A DNA stretch of 7,095 bases, taken from positions 1-7,095 of the forward strand of contig CAYNLW010000052.1 of assembly GCA_964398195.1 (NCBI GenBank), read 5' to 3'. This document shows positions 1-5,675 of this stretch, in pieces; position 1 is the first letter of the stretch, and every line of letters begins with the position of its first letter. Position numbers and translations under genes: made by a program. The notes under the pieces were generated by a model. The model saw nothing but the letters and a program-made list of their open reading frames with translations, was not told where the DNA came from and did not search any database. The DNA comes from RFPI01 sp964398195. GTDB lineage: Bacteria > Pseudomonadota > Gammaproteobacteria > Burkholderiales > Methylophilaceae.

Positions 1-1342
1 CGACAAATTGTTGCCACCAGTGGGCTAGCTCGGCGCTGACTTCACCGGATTCACAACGCAATAAAAAGAAGTCATAAGCGGCACGGAAGCGCGGGTGCTC
101 TAGCAAGGAATACGGGCGGCGTCCGTGGCGATATTCAAAACGCGCTTGCATCGCCCATATTTCGCGCATTCCGGCGGTAAAGCGTTTATGTATCGCCAGT
201 TTGTCGGTTTGTATGCGTATTACATCGTCCATTGCTTGGTGGATAGCCGGCATCAAGGGCATTTGTGGCTGATATTTTTGCCACGCAGCGAGCACCTCAT
301 GCCATAACAAGGTGGCAAATAAAAATGCCGGCGATACCGGCTTGCCGCTGAGTACGCGCTGGTCGGTATTGGCCAGCGCTAGATGCACAAAGCGCTCGCC
401 CAAGGGTTGCTCTAGCACCACGTCTAGCAAGGGTAATAGGCCATGATGTAAATGGAAGTTGCGCAGCGTTTGCACGCTTTGCAGCGCATGACCGGATAAG
501 AATAGCTTGAGCATTTCGTCGAATAAGCGCGATGGCGGCACTTCCGCTAAGCAATCCGCCATCTGACGAATTGGCGCGGCGGTGTGCGACTCAAGCTGTA
601 GGCCTAATTTGGCGGATAAGCGCACCGCACGCAACATTCTCACTGGGTCTTCGCGATAGCGTTGCTGGGCATCGCCTATGATACGTAATACCCCTTGGCG
701 CACGTCTTGAAAGCCGTCGTGAAAGTCCACCAGCACTTGTTGTTGCGGGTCGTAATATAAGGCATTCACAGTAAAATCGCGGCGCGTGGCGTCTTGCTCT
801 ATGTTGCCGAATACATTGTCGCGAATAATGCGACCGCTTTCTGTGGTTTGCCGGTTGTCATCATCTTCGGCTTCGCCTCTGAACGTGGACACTTCTATGG
901 TCTCGTTGCCAAACATCACGTGCACCAAGCGGAAACGGCGACCTATGATGCGTGAGCGTTTAAACAGTTGGCGCACTTGTTCTGGTGTGGCGTCGGTGGC
1001 GACATCAAAATCTTTGGGGGCGATATTCAATAACAAATCGCGCACCGCGCCCCCCACGATATAGGCGGTAAAGCCAGCCTTTTGCAAGCCTTGTATAGTG
1101 CGCTTGGCGGCGTCGCTGATATAGCGGCTGTCAATTTGGTGTTGTTGATGCGTATAGTGCCTAGCGTTGATATTGCTTGTATTGCTTGTTTGAGACTCTT
1201 GGCGTTTATTGGCGGGTTTTTTGGCTTGGGGGTTTTGCTTAGATGGCTGCTGGTCATGCGCTGCATGGCCAGAACTGGCTGGTTTGCCGCCAGCAGAACG
1301 GAATTTTTTGCCTAGCCAAGACTGAATGATTTTTTTGATCAT
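1..1342 (-). CDS. pcnB: Poly(A) polymerase I (PcnB), C-terminus cut by the window edge
   Basis: This template-independent nucleotidyltransferase adds 3' poly(A) tails to RNA and so promotes RNA decay. I translated the minus strand from ATG 1342-1340 and found 447 codons open to the left edge. A basic, Q/S/N/K-rich linker (about residues 17-70) precedes the class II nucleotidyltransferase head. The head shows VGGAVRD (96-102), the catalytic pair D111 and D113 in KDFD, RRDFTVNALYYD (187-198) and EDPVRMLRAVR (231-241). The segment IIGRRFRLVHV (132-142) is the signature that separates bacterial poly(A) polymerases from CCA-adding enzymes. The C-terminal segment FRAAYDFFLLRCESGE, followed by WW, is also typical of PcnB. 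Family members are about 450-500 residues, so little is missing. The start has no clear Shine-Dalgarno site. The adenosyltransferase stop lies 23 bases upstream, so co-transcription and translational coupling are likely. folK often follows pcnB in this group, but it would lie outside the window. Confidence 0.95.
   Translation of the reverse strand, partial: MIKKIIQSWLGKKFRSAGGKPASSGHAAHDQQPSKQNPQAKKPANKRQESQTSNTSNINARHYTHQQHQIDSRYISDAAKRTIQGLQKAGFTAYIVGGAVRDLLLNIAPKDFDVATDATPEQVRQLFKRSRIIGRRFRLVHVMFGNETIEVSTFRGEAEDDDNRQTTESGRIIRDNVFGNIEQDATRRDFTVNALYYDPQQQVLVDFHDGFQDVRQGVLRIIGDAQQRYREDPVRMLRAVRLSAKLGLQLESHTAAPIRQMADCLAEVPPSRLFDEMLKLFLSGHALQSVQTLRNFHLHHGLLPLLDVVLEQPLGERFVHLALANTDQRVLSGKPVSPAFLFATLLWHEVLAAWQKYQPQMPLMPAIHQAMDDVIRIQTDKLAIHKRFTAGMREIWAMQARFEYRHGRRPYSLLEHPRFRAAYDFFLLRCESGEVSAELAHWWQQFV
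1172..1189. repeat. 9-bp tandem duplication inside the pcnB linker
   Basis: The nonamer ATTGCTTGT occurs twice back to back on the plus strand. On the pcnB strand it encodes Thr-Ser-Asn twice (residues 52-57) within the low-complexity N-terminal linker. The length keeps the frame, which fits slippage in an unconstrained spacer. Confidence 0.8.
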
Positions 1343-1365
1343 TGTGACAAACGCAAGCGGAATAT

Positions 1366-1920
1366 CTATTGTTGGCGTTGTTGATGATGCCAATAAACAT
1401 CGCTGATATTGGCTTCGCGATTGATAATCCGGCATATCACAAACAATAAATCGGAAAGGCGGTTGAGATACTTCAAGGCAAACTCGGTAACACCGCCTTC
1501 GTGGCTGAGTTTGACTAATGAGCGTTCGGCGCGCCTACACACTGTGCGTGCCAAGTGGCAATGCGCAGAAGCTCGGCAGCCGCCGGGCAGAATAAATTCA
1601 TCTAATGCCGGCAAGCTGGCATTTAGGCTATCTAGGCGCTGTTCCAGAAAATCTATGCGTGCCGCTTGAATCACTTGATGGCCGGGAATGCAAATCTCCG
1701 CGCCCAAATCAAATAAGTCATGCTGTATGGCACTTAAAGATTCCTGTAAATGGCTGGAAATTTGCTCTGAGCGCAGTATGCCTAGGCAGGCATTTAATTC
1801 ATCTACATCGCCCATCGCAATCACGCGCAGGCTGTCTTTATCTACTCTGGAACCATCACCTAGGCCTGTGGTGCCGGTATCACCGGTGCGGGTATATATC
1901 TTACTTAGTCGTTTACTCAT
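1366..1920 (-). CDS. pduO: PduO-type ATP:cob(I)alamin adenosyltransferase
   Basis: This cytosolic enzyme transfers the 5'-deoxyadenosyl group of ATP to cob(I)alamin, making adenosylcobalamin. It acts in cobalamin salvage or synthesis and supplies B12-dependent enzymes. The 184-residue product matches the family's usual size of about 180-200. It begins with the ATP-binding motif YTRTGDTGTTGL (9-20), followed by VDELNA (39-44), ILPGGCRASAHCHLARTVCRRAER (in two parts, 110-120 and 121-133) and LNRLSDLLFV (152-161), all characteristic of the MMAB/PduO fold, which acts as a trimer. I chose ATG 1920-1918 because an upstream in-frame ATG at 1956 would add 12 non-conserved residues that overlap a good promoter. 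No Shine-Dalgarno site is well placed, and the transcript may be leaderless. The C-terminus ends in a short Q/H-rich tail. It is the first gene of a two-gene unit with pcnB; the pairing does not point to a shared pathway. CobA- and EutT-type adenosyltransferases are unrelated in sequence and do not fit. Confidence 0.94.
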   Translation of the reverse strand: MSKRLSKIYTRTGDTGTTGLGDGSRVDKDSLRVIAMGDVDELNACLGILRSEQISSHLQESLSAIQHDLFDLGAEICIPGHQVIQAARIDFLEQRLDSLNASLPALDEFILPGGCRASAHCHLARTVCRRAERSLVKLSHEGGVTEFALKYLNRLSDLLFVICRIINREANISDVYWHHQQRQQ

Positions 1921-1926
1921 CACGCT

Positions 1927-1956
1927 ATTATGACATTTTTCCAAATCGCCTGTCAT
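1927..1956 (-). promoter_or_regulatory. Sigma70-like promoter for the adenosyltransferase-pcnB unit
   Basis: On the minus strand, ATGACA (1956-1951, 5/6 to TTGACA) is followed after 18 bases by CATAAT (1932-1927, 5/6 to TATAAT). The predicted start of transcription, 6-8 bases beyond the -10, falls on or next to the ATG at 1920. This would give a leaderless or nearly leaderless mRNA. It also argues against the longer start at 1956, which lies in the -35 box. The call rests on consensus matching only. Confidence 0.55.
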
Positions 1957-2049
1957 GCGAATATGGCGGATTGATGCTTATTTAAGGGCTGATATAAGGG
2001 ACTAGCAAATGACATAAATATTCTGCATGGCAAACTCTGCGCTTAGCTA

Positions 2050-2078
2050 TTGAACCGCTGTTTTTTCTATGCTATTGT
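2050..2078 (+). promoter_or_regulatory. Candidate cox operon promoter with extended -10
   Basis: TTGAAC (2050-2055, 4/6) and TATTGT (2073-2078, 4/6) are separated by 17 bases. The -10 is preceded by TGC, making a TGn extended -10 that can compensate for imperfect hexamers. The predicted start is near 2085, exactly where a perfect inverted repeat begins. The hexamers are only moderate matches, so the call leans on spacing, the extended -10 and position. Confidence 0.4.
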
Positions 2079-2084
2079 CTGCCC

Positions 2085-2104
2085 TTGTAACAAATTAGTT
2101 ACAA
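2085..2104. promoter_or_regulatory. Perfect inverted repeat TTGTAAC-N6-GTTACAA, operator-like
   Basis: Two perfect 7-base arms flank a 6-base AT-only centre, a geometry typical of a site for a dimeric helix-turn-helix regulator. It covers about +1 to +20 of the candidate cox promoter, a classic repressor position. Seven T residues follow (2105-2111), so a weak terminator was considered. However, the stem has only two G-C pairs and no plus-strand gene lies upstream. The spacing resembles CRP/FNR-family sites but the half-site is not their consensus, so I do not name a regulator. Confidence 0.45.
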
Positions 2105-2115
2105 TTTTTTTAAGC

Positions 2116-2143
2116 TTTAAATACATATCAATAGCCTTATAAA
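2116..2143 (+). promoter_or_regulatory. Second, weaker promoter candidate
   Basis: TTTAAA (2116-2121, 4/6) and TATAAA (2138-2143, 5/6) are 16 bases apart, in very AT-rich sequence where such matches arise easily by chance. If used, it would start the cox transcript near 2150, after the inverted repeat but before the hairpin at 2167. Confidence 0.25.
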
Positions 2144-2166
2144 TAAAAAGGTTTTTAATTTGGGTG

Positions 2167-2180
2167 GGAGCACAAGCTCC
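2167..2180 (+). other. Hairpin in the cox operon leader
   Basis: GGAGC and GCTCC pair across the tetraloop ACAA, and a G-U pair (2166-2181) can extend the stem. TTAATTTT follows. In RNA this is a short GC-rich hairpin with a U-rich tail, 43 bases before the first start codon. It could be a weak attenuator, a stabilising 5' structure or chance. The stem is too short for a confident terminator call. Confidence 0.4.
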
Positions 2181-2223
2181 TTAATTTTGGATTGTTGGCG
2201 GTTTTGAATTTAGCAGAACTTGC

Positions 2224-2685
2224 ATGATGAAACATGAAGATTTTAAGTGTATCGCAAGACCGAATTGTTCTTTGAGCAAGCAAGGTCGTATTTATGCCGT
2301 TACCATCGTTGCAGTCTTTTCTTTTGTGATTGCGGCTTTCTTTTGTTTCTTTGGTGCATGGATGGTTCTTCCATTTACTGGGCTTGAATGTATGGCGGTG
2401 GCGGCAGCGTTTTACTATATGCAGTGTCACTCCAATGATTACGAGAGCATCAGTATTCATGAAAATGACTTAACCATAGAAAGACTCAGTTACAAATCCC
2501 TGACTCAAATTAGTTTTAATCGCTATTGGGCAAAAGTCTATTTAAGAGATTTGCCTAATGGCCACCATGAGTTGCGCGTGCGCTCTCATGGCAAAGAAGT
2601 TTGTTTTGGTAACCGATTTTTGGACGACGAGCAACGTATTAAGCTCGCCAAAGAGTTGAATCAATTCGTCGGAATGGCTTATTAA
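2224..2685 (+). CDS. DUF2244 family membrane protein, first gene of the cox operon
   Basis: The function of this family is not established; members are often found beside cytochrome c oxidase genes in proteobacteria. The 153-residue product carries the family hallmarks ARPNCSLS (11-18) and GAWMVLPFTGLE (44-55). Two hydrophobic segments (about 24-43 and 47-66) probably form a membrane hairpin. A soluble tail of about 85 residues follows, rich in beta-like strands and ending in a short amphipathic helix (134-148). Two adjacent ATGs (2224 and 2227) could start it; neither has a strong Shine-Dalgarno site, so translation may be modest. Its stop lies 26 bases before coxB on the same strand, so co-transcription is likely. 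A role in oxidase assembly or stability is inferred from position only. No metal-binding cluster such as CxxxC is visible. Confidence 0.85.
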   Translation: MMKHEDFKCIARPNCSLSKQGRIYAVTIVAVFSFVIAAFFCFFGAWMVLPFTGLECMAVAAAFYYMQCHSNDYESISIHENDLTIERLSYKSLTQISFNRYWAKVYLRDLPNGHHELRVRSHGKEVCFGNRFLDDEQRIKLAKELNQFVGMAY

Positions 2686-2700
2686 CTTGACTGGCAATAG

Positions 2701-2706
2701 AGGGAG
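2701..2706 (+). promoter_or_regulatory. Ribosome binding site of coxB
   Basis: AGGGAG lies five bases before ATG 2712. It is much stronger than the site of the preceding DUF2244 gene, which suggests higher translation of the oxidase subunit than of its upstream partner. Confidence 0.75.
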
Positions 2707-2711
2707 TTGGA

Positions 2712-3878
2712 ATGTTGAAGCAGTGTATTAAGAATCAGTGGTTGTGGTTGAGCAGTTTATTGCTCTCTGTGCAGGCGCATGCGGAAATTACCTGGAATTT
2801 CCCTACTCCTGCTACTCCAATGGCGGAAGATACCTTGCATGTGCATAACAAGTTTATGCTGATTGTGATGGTGATTTTCTTGGTGGTGTTAGCCATCATG
2901 ATTTATTCCTTATATAACCATCGCAAAAGCAAAGGCTTTAAACCAGCCAAGTTTACTGGCCCTAACAACAAATCCCAATTGATTTGGACCTTAGTGCCGT
3001 TTGCCATTTTGCTGTATATCGACTTTATTTTGATGGGGATTCCTGCTTACCACAGCGTGGTGGCCATGGAGGACACCAAAACCAATGCCGATATGGTGGT
3101 CAAAGTGACCGGTTCACAATGGCGCTGGCAATATGAATATATGGACGGTGACGCACAAGGTTTGAAATTCGTGTCAAACCTGAAAACCACGCAAGACGAA
3201 ATCGACAATAAAGCTGAGAAAAATCCTCAGTACTTGCTCGACGTTGATAACCATTTGGTATTGCCAGTAGATAAAAAAGTGCGTGTGTTGCTGACTTCTA
3301 CTGACGTGATTCACAACTGGTGGGTGCCTGCATTCGGTGCTGCGCGTGATGCGATTCCTGGTTTCTTACGCGAAACTTGGGTCAAGATTGAAAAGCCAGG
3401 CGTGTATCGCGGCCAATGTAAAGAATTGTGCGGCAAGGGTCACGGCTTTATGCCAGTCGTGGTCGAGGCTGTGCCTGAAGAAGACTACAAAGTTTGGGTG
3501 GCTGAACAAAAAGTGAAGATGGCTGCCGCTGCTGATGGTGCGAATAAAGAGTGGACTAAAGATGAGCTAGTGGCTAAGGGCAAAGAAGTGTATGCCAAGA
3601 ATTGCCAAGTTTGTCACCAAGCCAACGGTAAGGGCTTGCCACCTGCATTCCCATCTTTGGTGGATAGTGCTATCGTGAAAGGCAAGATTTTTGATGCGCA
3701 AGGTAAATTATTACCTGATAGTCACTTGGATAGAGTATTGAACGGTAAGAACGTCATGCCAGCATGGAAGAGTGTATTAAATGACTCCGAAATCGCAGCA
3801 GTGGTGACTTACGAACGTGTTGATTTTGGCGGTATGAATGATCTGCTTCAGCCTGCCCAAGTGAAGGCTTTGAGATAG
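2712..3878 (+). CDS. coxB: Cytochrome c oxidase subunit II fused to cytochrome c (caa3 type)
   Basis: This subunit accepts electrons and passes them through the binuclear CuA centre to subunit I. The 388-residue product starts with a Sec signal peptide (cleavage likely after AHA, residue 24). Two membrane helices follow (about 48-68 and 89-111), then the aromatic segment QWRWQYEY (136-143) of the electron-entry path. The CuA ligands are H201 (in HNWW), C236, E238, C240, H244 and M247. A C-terminal cytochrome c domain has CQVCH (298-302) and a likely axial Met, M349 in VMPAW, so it is a caa3-type enzyme. The second helix appears about five residues longer than in related proteins I recall, and holds a charged D104. 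Ser135 sits where a His is usual in the GHQW motif. E120 is probably the Glu at the K-channel entrance. The gene lies 26 bases after DUF2244 and 69 bases before the coxA ATG. Confidence 0.97.
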   Translation: MLKQCIKNQWLWLSSLLLSVQAHAEITWNFPTPATPMAEDTLHVHNKFMLIVMVIFLVVLAIMIYSLYNHRKSKGFKPAKFTGPNNKSQLIWTLVPFAILLYIDFILMGIPAYHSVVAMEDTKTNADMVVKVTGSQWRWQYEYMDGDAQGLKFVSNLKTTQDEIDNKAEKNPQYLLDVDNHLVLPVDKKVRVLLTSTDVIHNWWVPAFGAARDAIPGFLRETWVKIEKPGVYRGQCKELCGKGHGFMPVVVEAVPEEDYKVWVAEQKVKMAAAADGANKEWTKDELVAKGKEVYAKNCQVCHQANGKGLPPAFPSLVDSAIVKGKIFDAQGKLLPDSHLDRVLNGKNVMPAWKSVLNDSEIAAVVTYERVDFGGMNDLLQPAQVKALR

Positions 3879-3936
3879 TCAAAGCGTTTATATCGTTAAA
3901 GTTTTTGTAATAGTTTTTTAGTGTTGGTCTTAAATT

Positions 3937-3942
3937 AGGAGG
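3937..3942 (+). promoter_or_regulatory. Ribosome binding site that fixes the coxA start
   Basis: AGGAGG, a perfect anti-SD match, sits five bases before ATG 3948. An in-frame GTG at 3945 would leave only two bases, so the ATG is the start. This is the strongest ribosome binding site in the window. Confidence 0.85.
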
Positions 3943-3947
3943 TAGTG

Positions 3948-5543
3948 ATGAGTTCCCAAGCAACTGTCCATCATGATCATCATGATGACCATCATCCAAC
4001 CGGTATCATGCGCTGGCTAACCACCACGAATCACAAAGATATCGGAACGATGTATTTAGTATTTTCCCTGATTATGTTCCTGATTGGTGGGATTATGATT
4101 TTGGGCGTACGCGCTGAGCTGTTCCAACCAGGGTTACAACTGGTCAAGCCAGAGTTCTTTAACCAATTAATTGGCGTGCATGCGCTGATTATGATTTTCG
4201 CAGCCTTGATGCCTGCCGCAACCGGCTTCGCAAACTGGATGCTGCCCTTGCAAATTGGTGCGCCAGATATGGCCTTGCCACGTTTGAATAACTGGGGCTT
4301 TTGGTTGCTGCCTCCTGCTGCCATCTTATTAACACTGCCATTTACTTTGGCATTGTTTGGTATTGGTGACGGCGCCATCGCGACTGGTTGGACGTTCTAC
4401 GCGCCACTATCAGTGCAAGGTGGTTTGGGCGTTGACTTCGCTATTTTCGCTGTGCACTTGTTGGGGGTTTCCTCTGTGCTTGGCTCTATCAACGTGATTG
4501 TGACGATTCTGAATATGCGTGCCCCCGGCATGACATTGATGAAGATGCCTATGTTTGCTTGGTCTTGGTTGGTAACGGCTTTCTTGTTGATCGCCACTAT
4601 CCCAGTATTGGCAGGCGCGGTCACTATGTTGTTAACCGATCGTCATTTCGGCACGCACTTCTTTGATGCGGCTGGTGGCGGTGACCCTATCTTATTCCAG
4701 CACTTGTTCTGGTTCTTTGGTCACCCAGAAGTGTATATCGTGTTATTGCCAGTTTGGGGCTTTATGCCGCAAATCTTGCAAACATTCTCACGTAAACCTA
4801 TGTATGGCTACAAAGCACAAGTGTATTCCTTGTGGGCAATTGGTATCTTGGCGCTAGTTGTATGGGCGCACCACTTCTTTACTGTGGGTATGCCTGTGCC
4901 AGCCTTGCTGTATTTTATGTACAGCACCATGTCTATTTCCTTGCCATTGGCGGTGCTGTTCTATTGCTGGATCGCCACCATTTGGAAAGGCTCGCTGTCA
5001 TTTGAAACGCCGATGTTGTTTGCTATCGGTTGGATTGTGCTATTCGGTATCGGTGGCCTAACAGGCTTGGTGTTAGCCGACGTTGCTGCAGATGCACAGT
5101 ATCACCATACTTATTTCGTGGTTGCGCACTTCCACTACACCCTGTTTGCCGGCGGCATCATGGGTATTATGGCAGGCGTTTATTACTGGTTGCCTAAGAT
5201 GACAGGTCATATGTTTAGCGAAAGATTGGGTCAGTTGCACTTCTGGTTGACCGCCATTTCTTTCAACCTAACCTTTATCCCTCAGTTCTTCTTGGGTCTA
5301 GCAGGTATGCCAAGACGTATCCCTGACTATGCTTTGCAGTTCGCGGAATTCAATATGGTTTCCAGCTGTGCAGCGTTTGTCTTGGGCCTATCACAATTAA
5401 TCTTTGTGTATAACATTATTAGTTGTGTACGCGGTGGCAAAAAAGCGACCGACAAGGTTTGGGAAGGTGCAGAAGGTTTGGAGTGGACATTGTCATCTCC
5501 ACCGCCTTACCACAGTTTCACTGAACAGCCAGTGATTAAGTAA
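3948..5543 (+). CDS. coxA: Cytochrome c oxidase subunit I (A-type) lacking the K-channel lysine
   Basis: This is the catalytic subunit: it reduces O2 to water at haem a3-CuB and pumps protons, with about 12 membrane helices. In the 531-residue product, haem a ligands are H78 and H396 and the haem a3 ligand is H394. CuB ligands are H259, H308 and H309, with the cross-linking Y263 in GHPEVY. Numbering is offset by 25 from Rhodobacter sphaeroides CoxA. D-channel residues are present: N96, D107, N114 and E261; propionate arginines are R456 and R457. The K-channel is changed: the Lys362 equivalent is L337, Thr359 is L334 and Ser299 is P274, while Thr352 is kept as T327. The Mg-site Asp412 equivalent is H387. 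The cytoplasmic N-terminus is rich in His and Asp (residues 8-16). Ungapped alignment on all these motifs makes the substitutions reliable, subject to my recall of the reference numbering. The membrane positions and ligands rule out a nitric oxide reductase. Confidence 0.97.
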   Translation: MSSQATVHHDHHDDHHPTGIMRWLTTTNHKDIGTMYLVFSLIMFLIGGIMILGVRAELFQPGLQLVKPEFFNQLIGVHALIMIFAALMPAATGFANWMLPLQIGAPDMALPRLNNWGFWLLPPAAILLTLPFTLALFGIGDGAIATGWTFYAPLSVQGGLGVDFAIFAVHLLGVSSVLGSINVIVTILNMRAPGMTLMKMPMFAWSWLVTAFLLIATIPVLAGAVTMLLTDRHFGTHFFDAAGGGDPILFQHLFWFFGHPEVYIVLLPVWGFMPQILQTFSRKPMYGYKAQVYSLWAIGILALVVWAHHFFTVGMPVPALLYFMYSTMSISLPLAVLFYCWIATIWKGSLSFETPMLFAIGWIVLFGIGGLTGLVLADVAADAQYHHTYFVVAHFHYTLFAGGIMGIMAGVYYWLPKMTGHMFSERLGQLHFWLTAISFNLTFIPQFFLGLAGMPRRIPDYALQFAEFNMVSSCAAFVLGLSQLIFVYNIISCVRGGKKATDKVWEGAEGLEWTLSSPPPYHSFTEQPVIK

Positions 5544-5570
5544 GCTTGTTAAGTAGTTTGGAGTATTGTG

Positions 5571-5675
5571 TTGGCTGAAACTAGAAAAAACCGTAGTAAG
5601 CGCATAGGCTTGGTGTTAGGTTTACTGGCGTTAATTTGGTACCTATTTGCAATGTGGGTGATATGGCATCAGTAA
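5571..5675 (+). CDS. Small single-span protein between coxA and ctaG (non-ATG start)
   Basis: This 34-residue frame has a basic N-terminus (RKNRSKR, residues 5-11) followed by one hydrophobic segment (about 12-32) and ends HQ. The layout resembles the tiny cytochrome oxidase small assembly proteins annotated between coxA and ctaG in betaproteobacteria; I recognise position and architecture rather than sequence. The start is TTG 5571, with GGAG (5560-5563) seven bases upstream. GTG 5568 is the alternative, only four bases from that site. No in-frame ATG occurs before the end of the membrane segment. Its stop overlaps the ctaG start by 13 bases, implying translational coupling. The basic residues before the helix predict a cytoplasmic N-terminus. 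A role in haem or copper insertion is inference from context. Confidence 0.7.
   Translation: MAETRKNRSKRIGLVLGLLALIWYLFAMWVIWHQ

Larger units (their letters stand above)
1957..2223. other. Divergent intergenic region with no gene
   Basis: This AT-rich stretch separates the minus-strand pduO-pcnB unit from the plus-strand cox operon. I see no convincing coding sequence, tRNA or insertion-sequence end in it. What it does hold is listed separately: a candidate promoter at 2050-2078, an inverted repeat at 2085-2104, a second weaker promoter candidate at 2116-2143 and a hairpin at 2167-2180. A leader of roughly 140 bases before the first cox-operon gene is implied if the upstream promoter is used. 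Confidence 0.7.

Noticed and set aside
297..554. 85-residue minus-strand frame within the pcnB region
   Set aside because: It is in a different frame from pcnB, whose continuous 447-codon frame has all family motifs.
2085..2111. Inverted repeat followed by seven T residues as a rho-independent terminator
   Set aside because: The stem has only two G-C pairs, no plus-strand gene lies upstream, and it sits at the start of the predicted cox transcript.
4031..4378. 115-residue minus-strand frame opposite coxA
   Set aside because: It is antisense to strongly conserved CoxA helices, has no credible ribosome binding site and looks like a composition shadow.
5636..5662. Upstream TTG as the ctaG start
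   Set aside because: The extra nine residues are not family-like and fall in the small upstream gene; ATG 5663 gives a standard Cox11 N-terminus.
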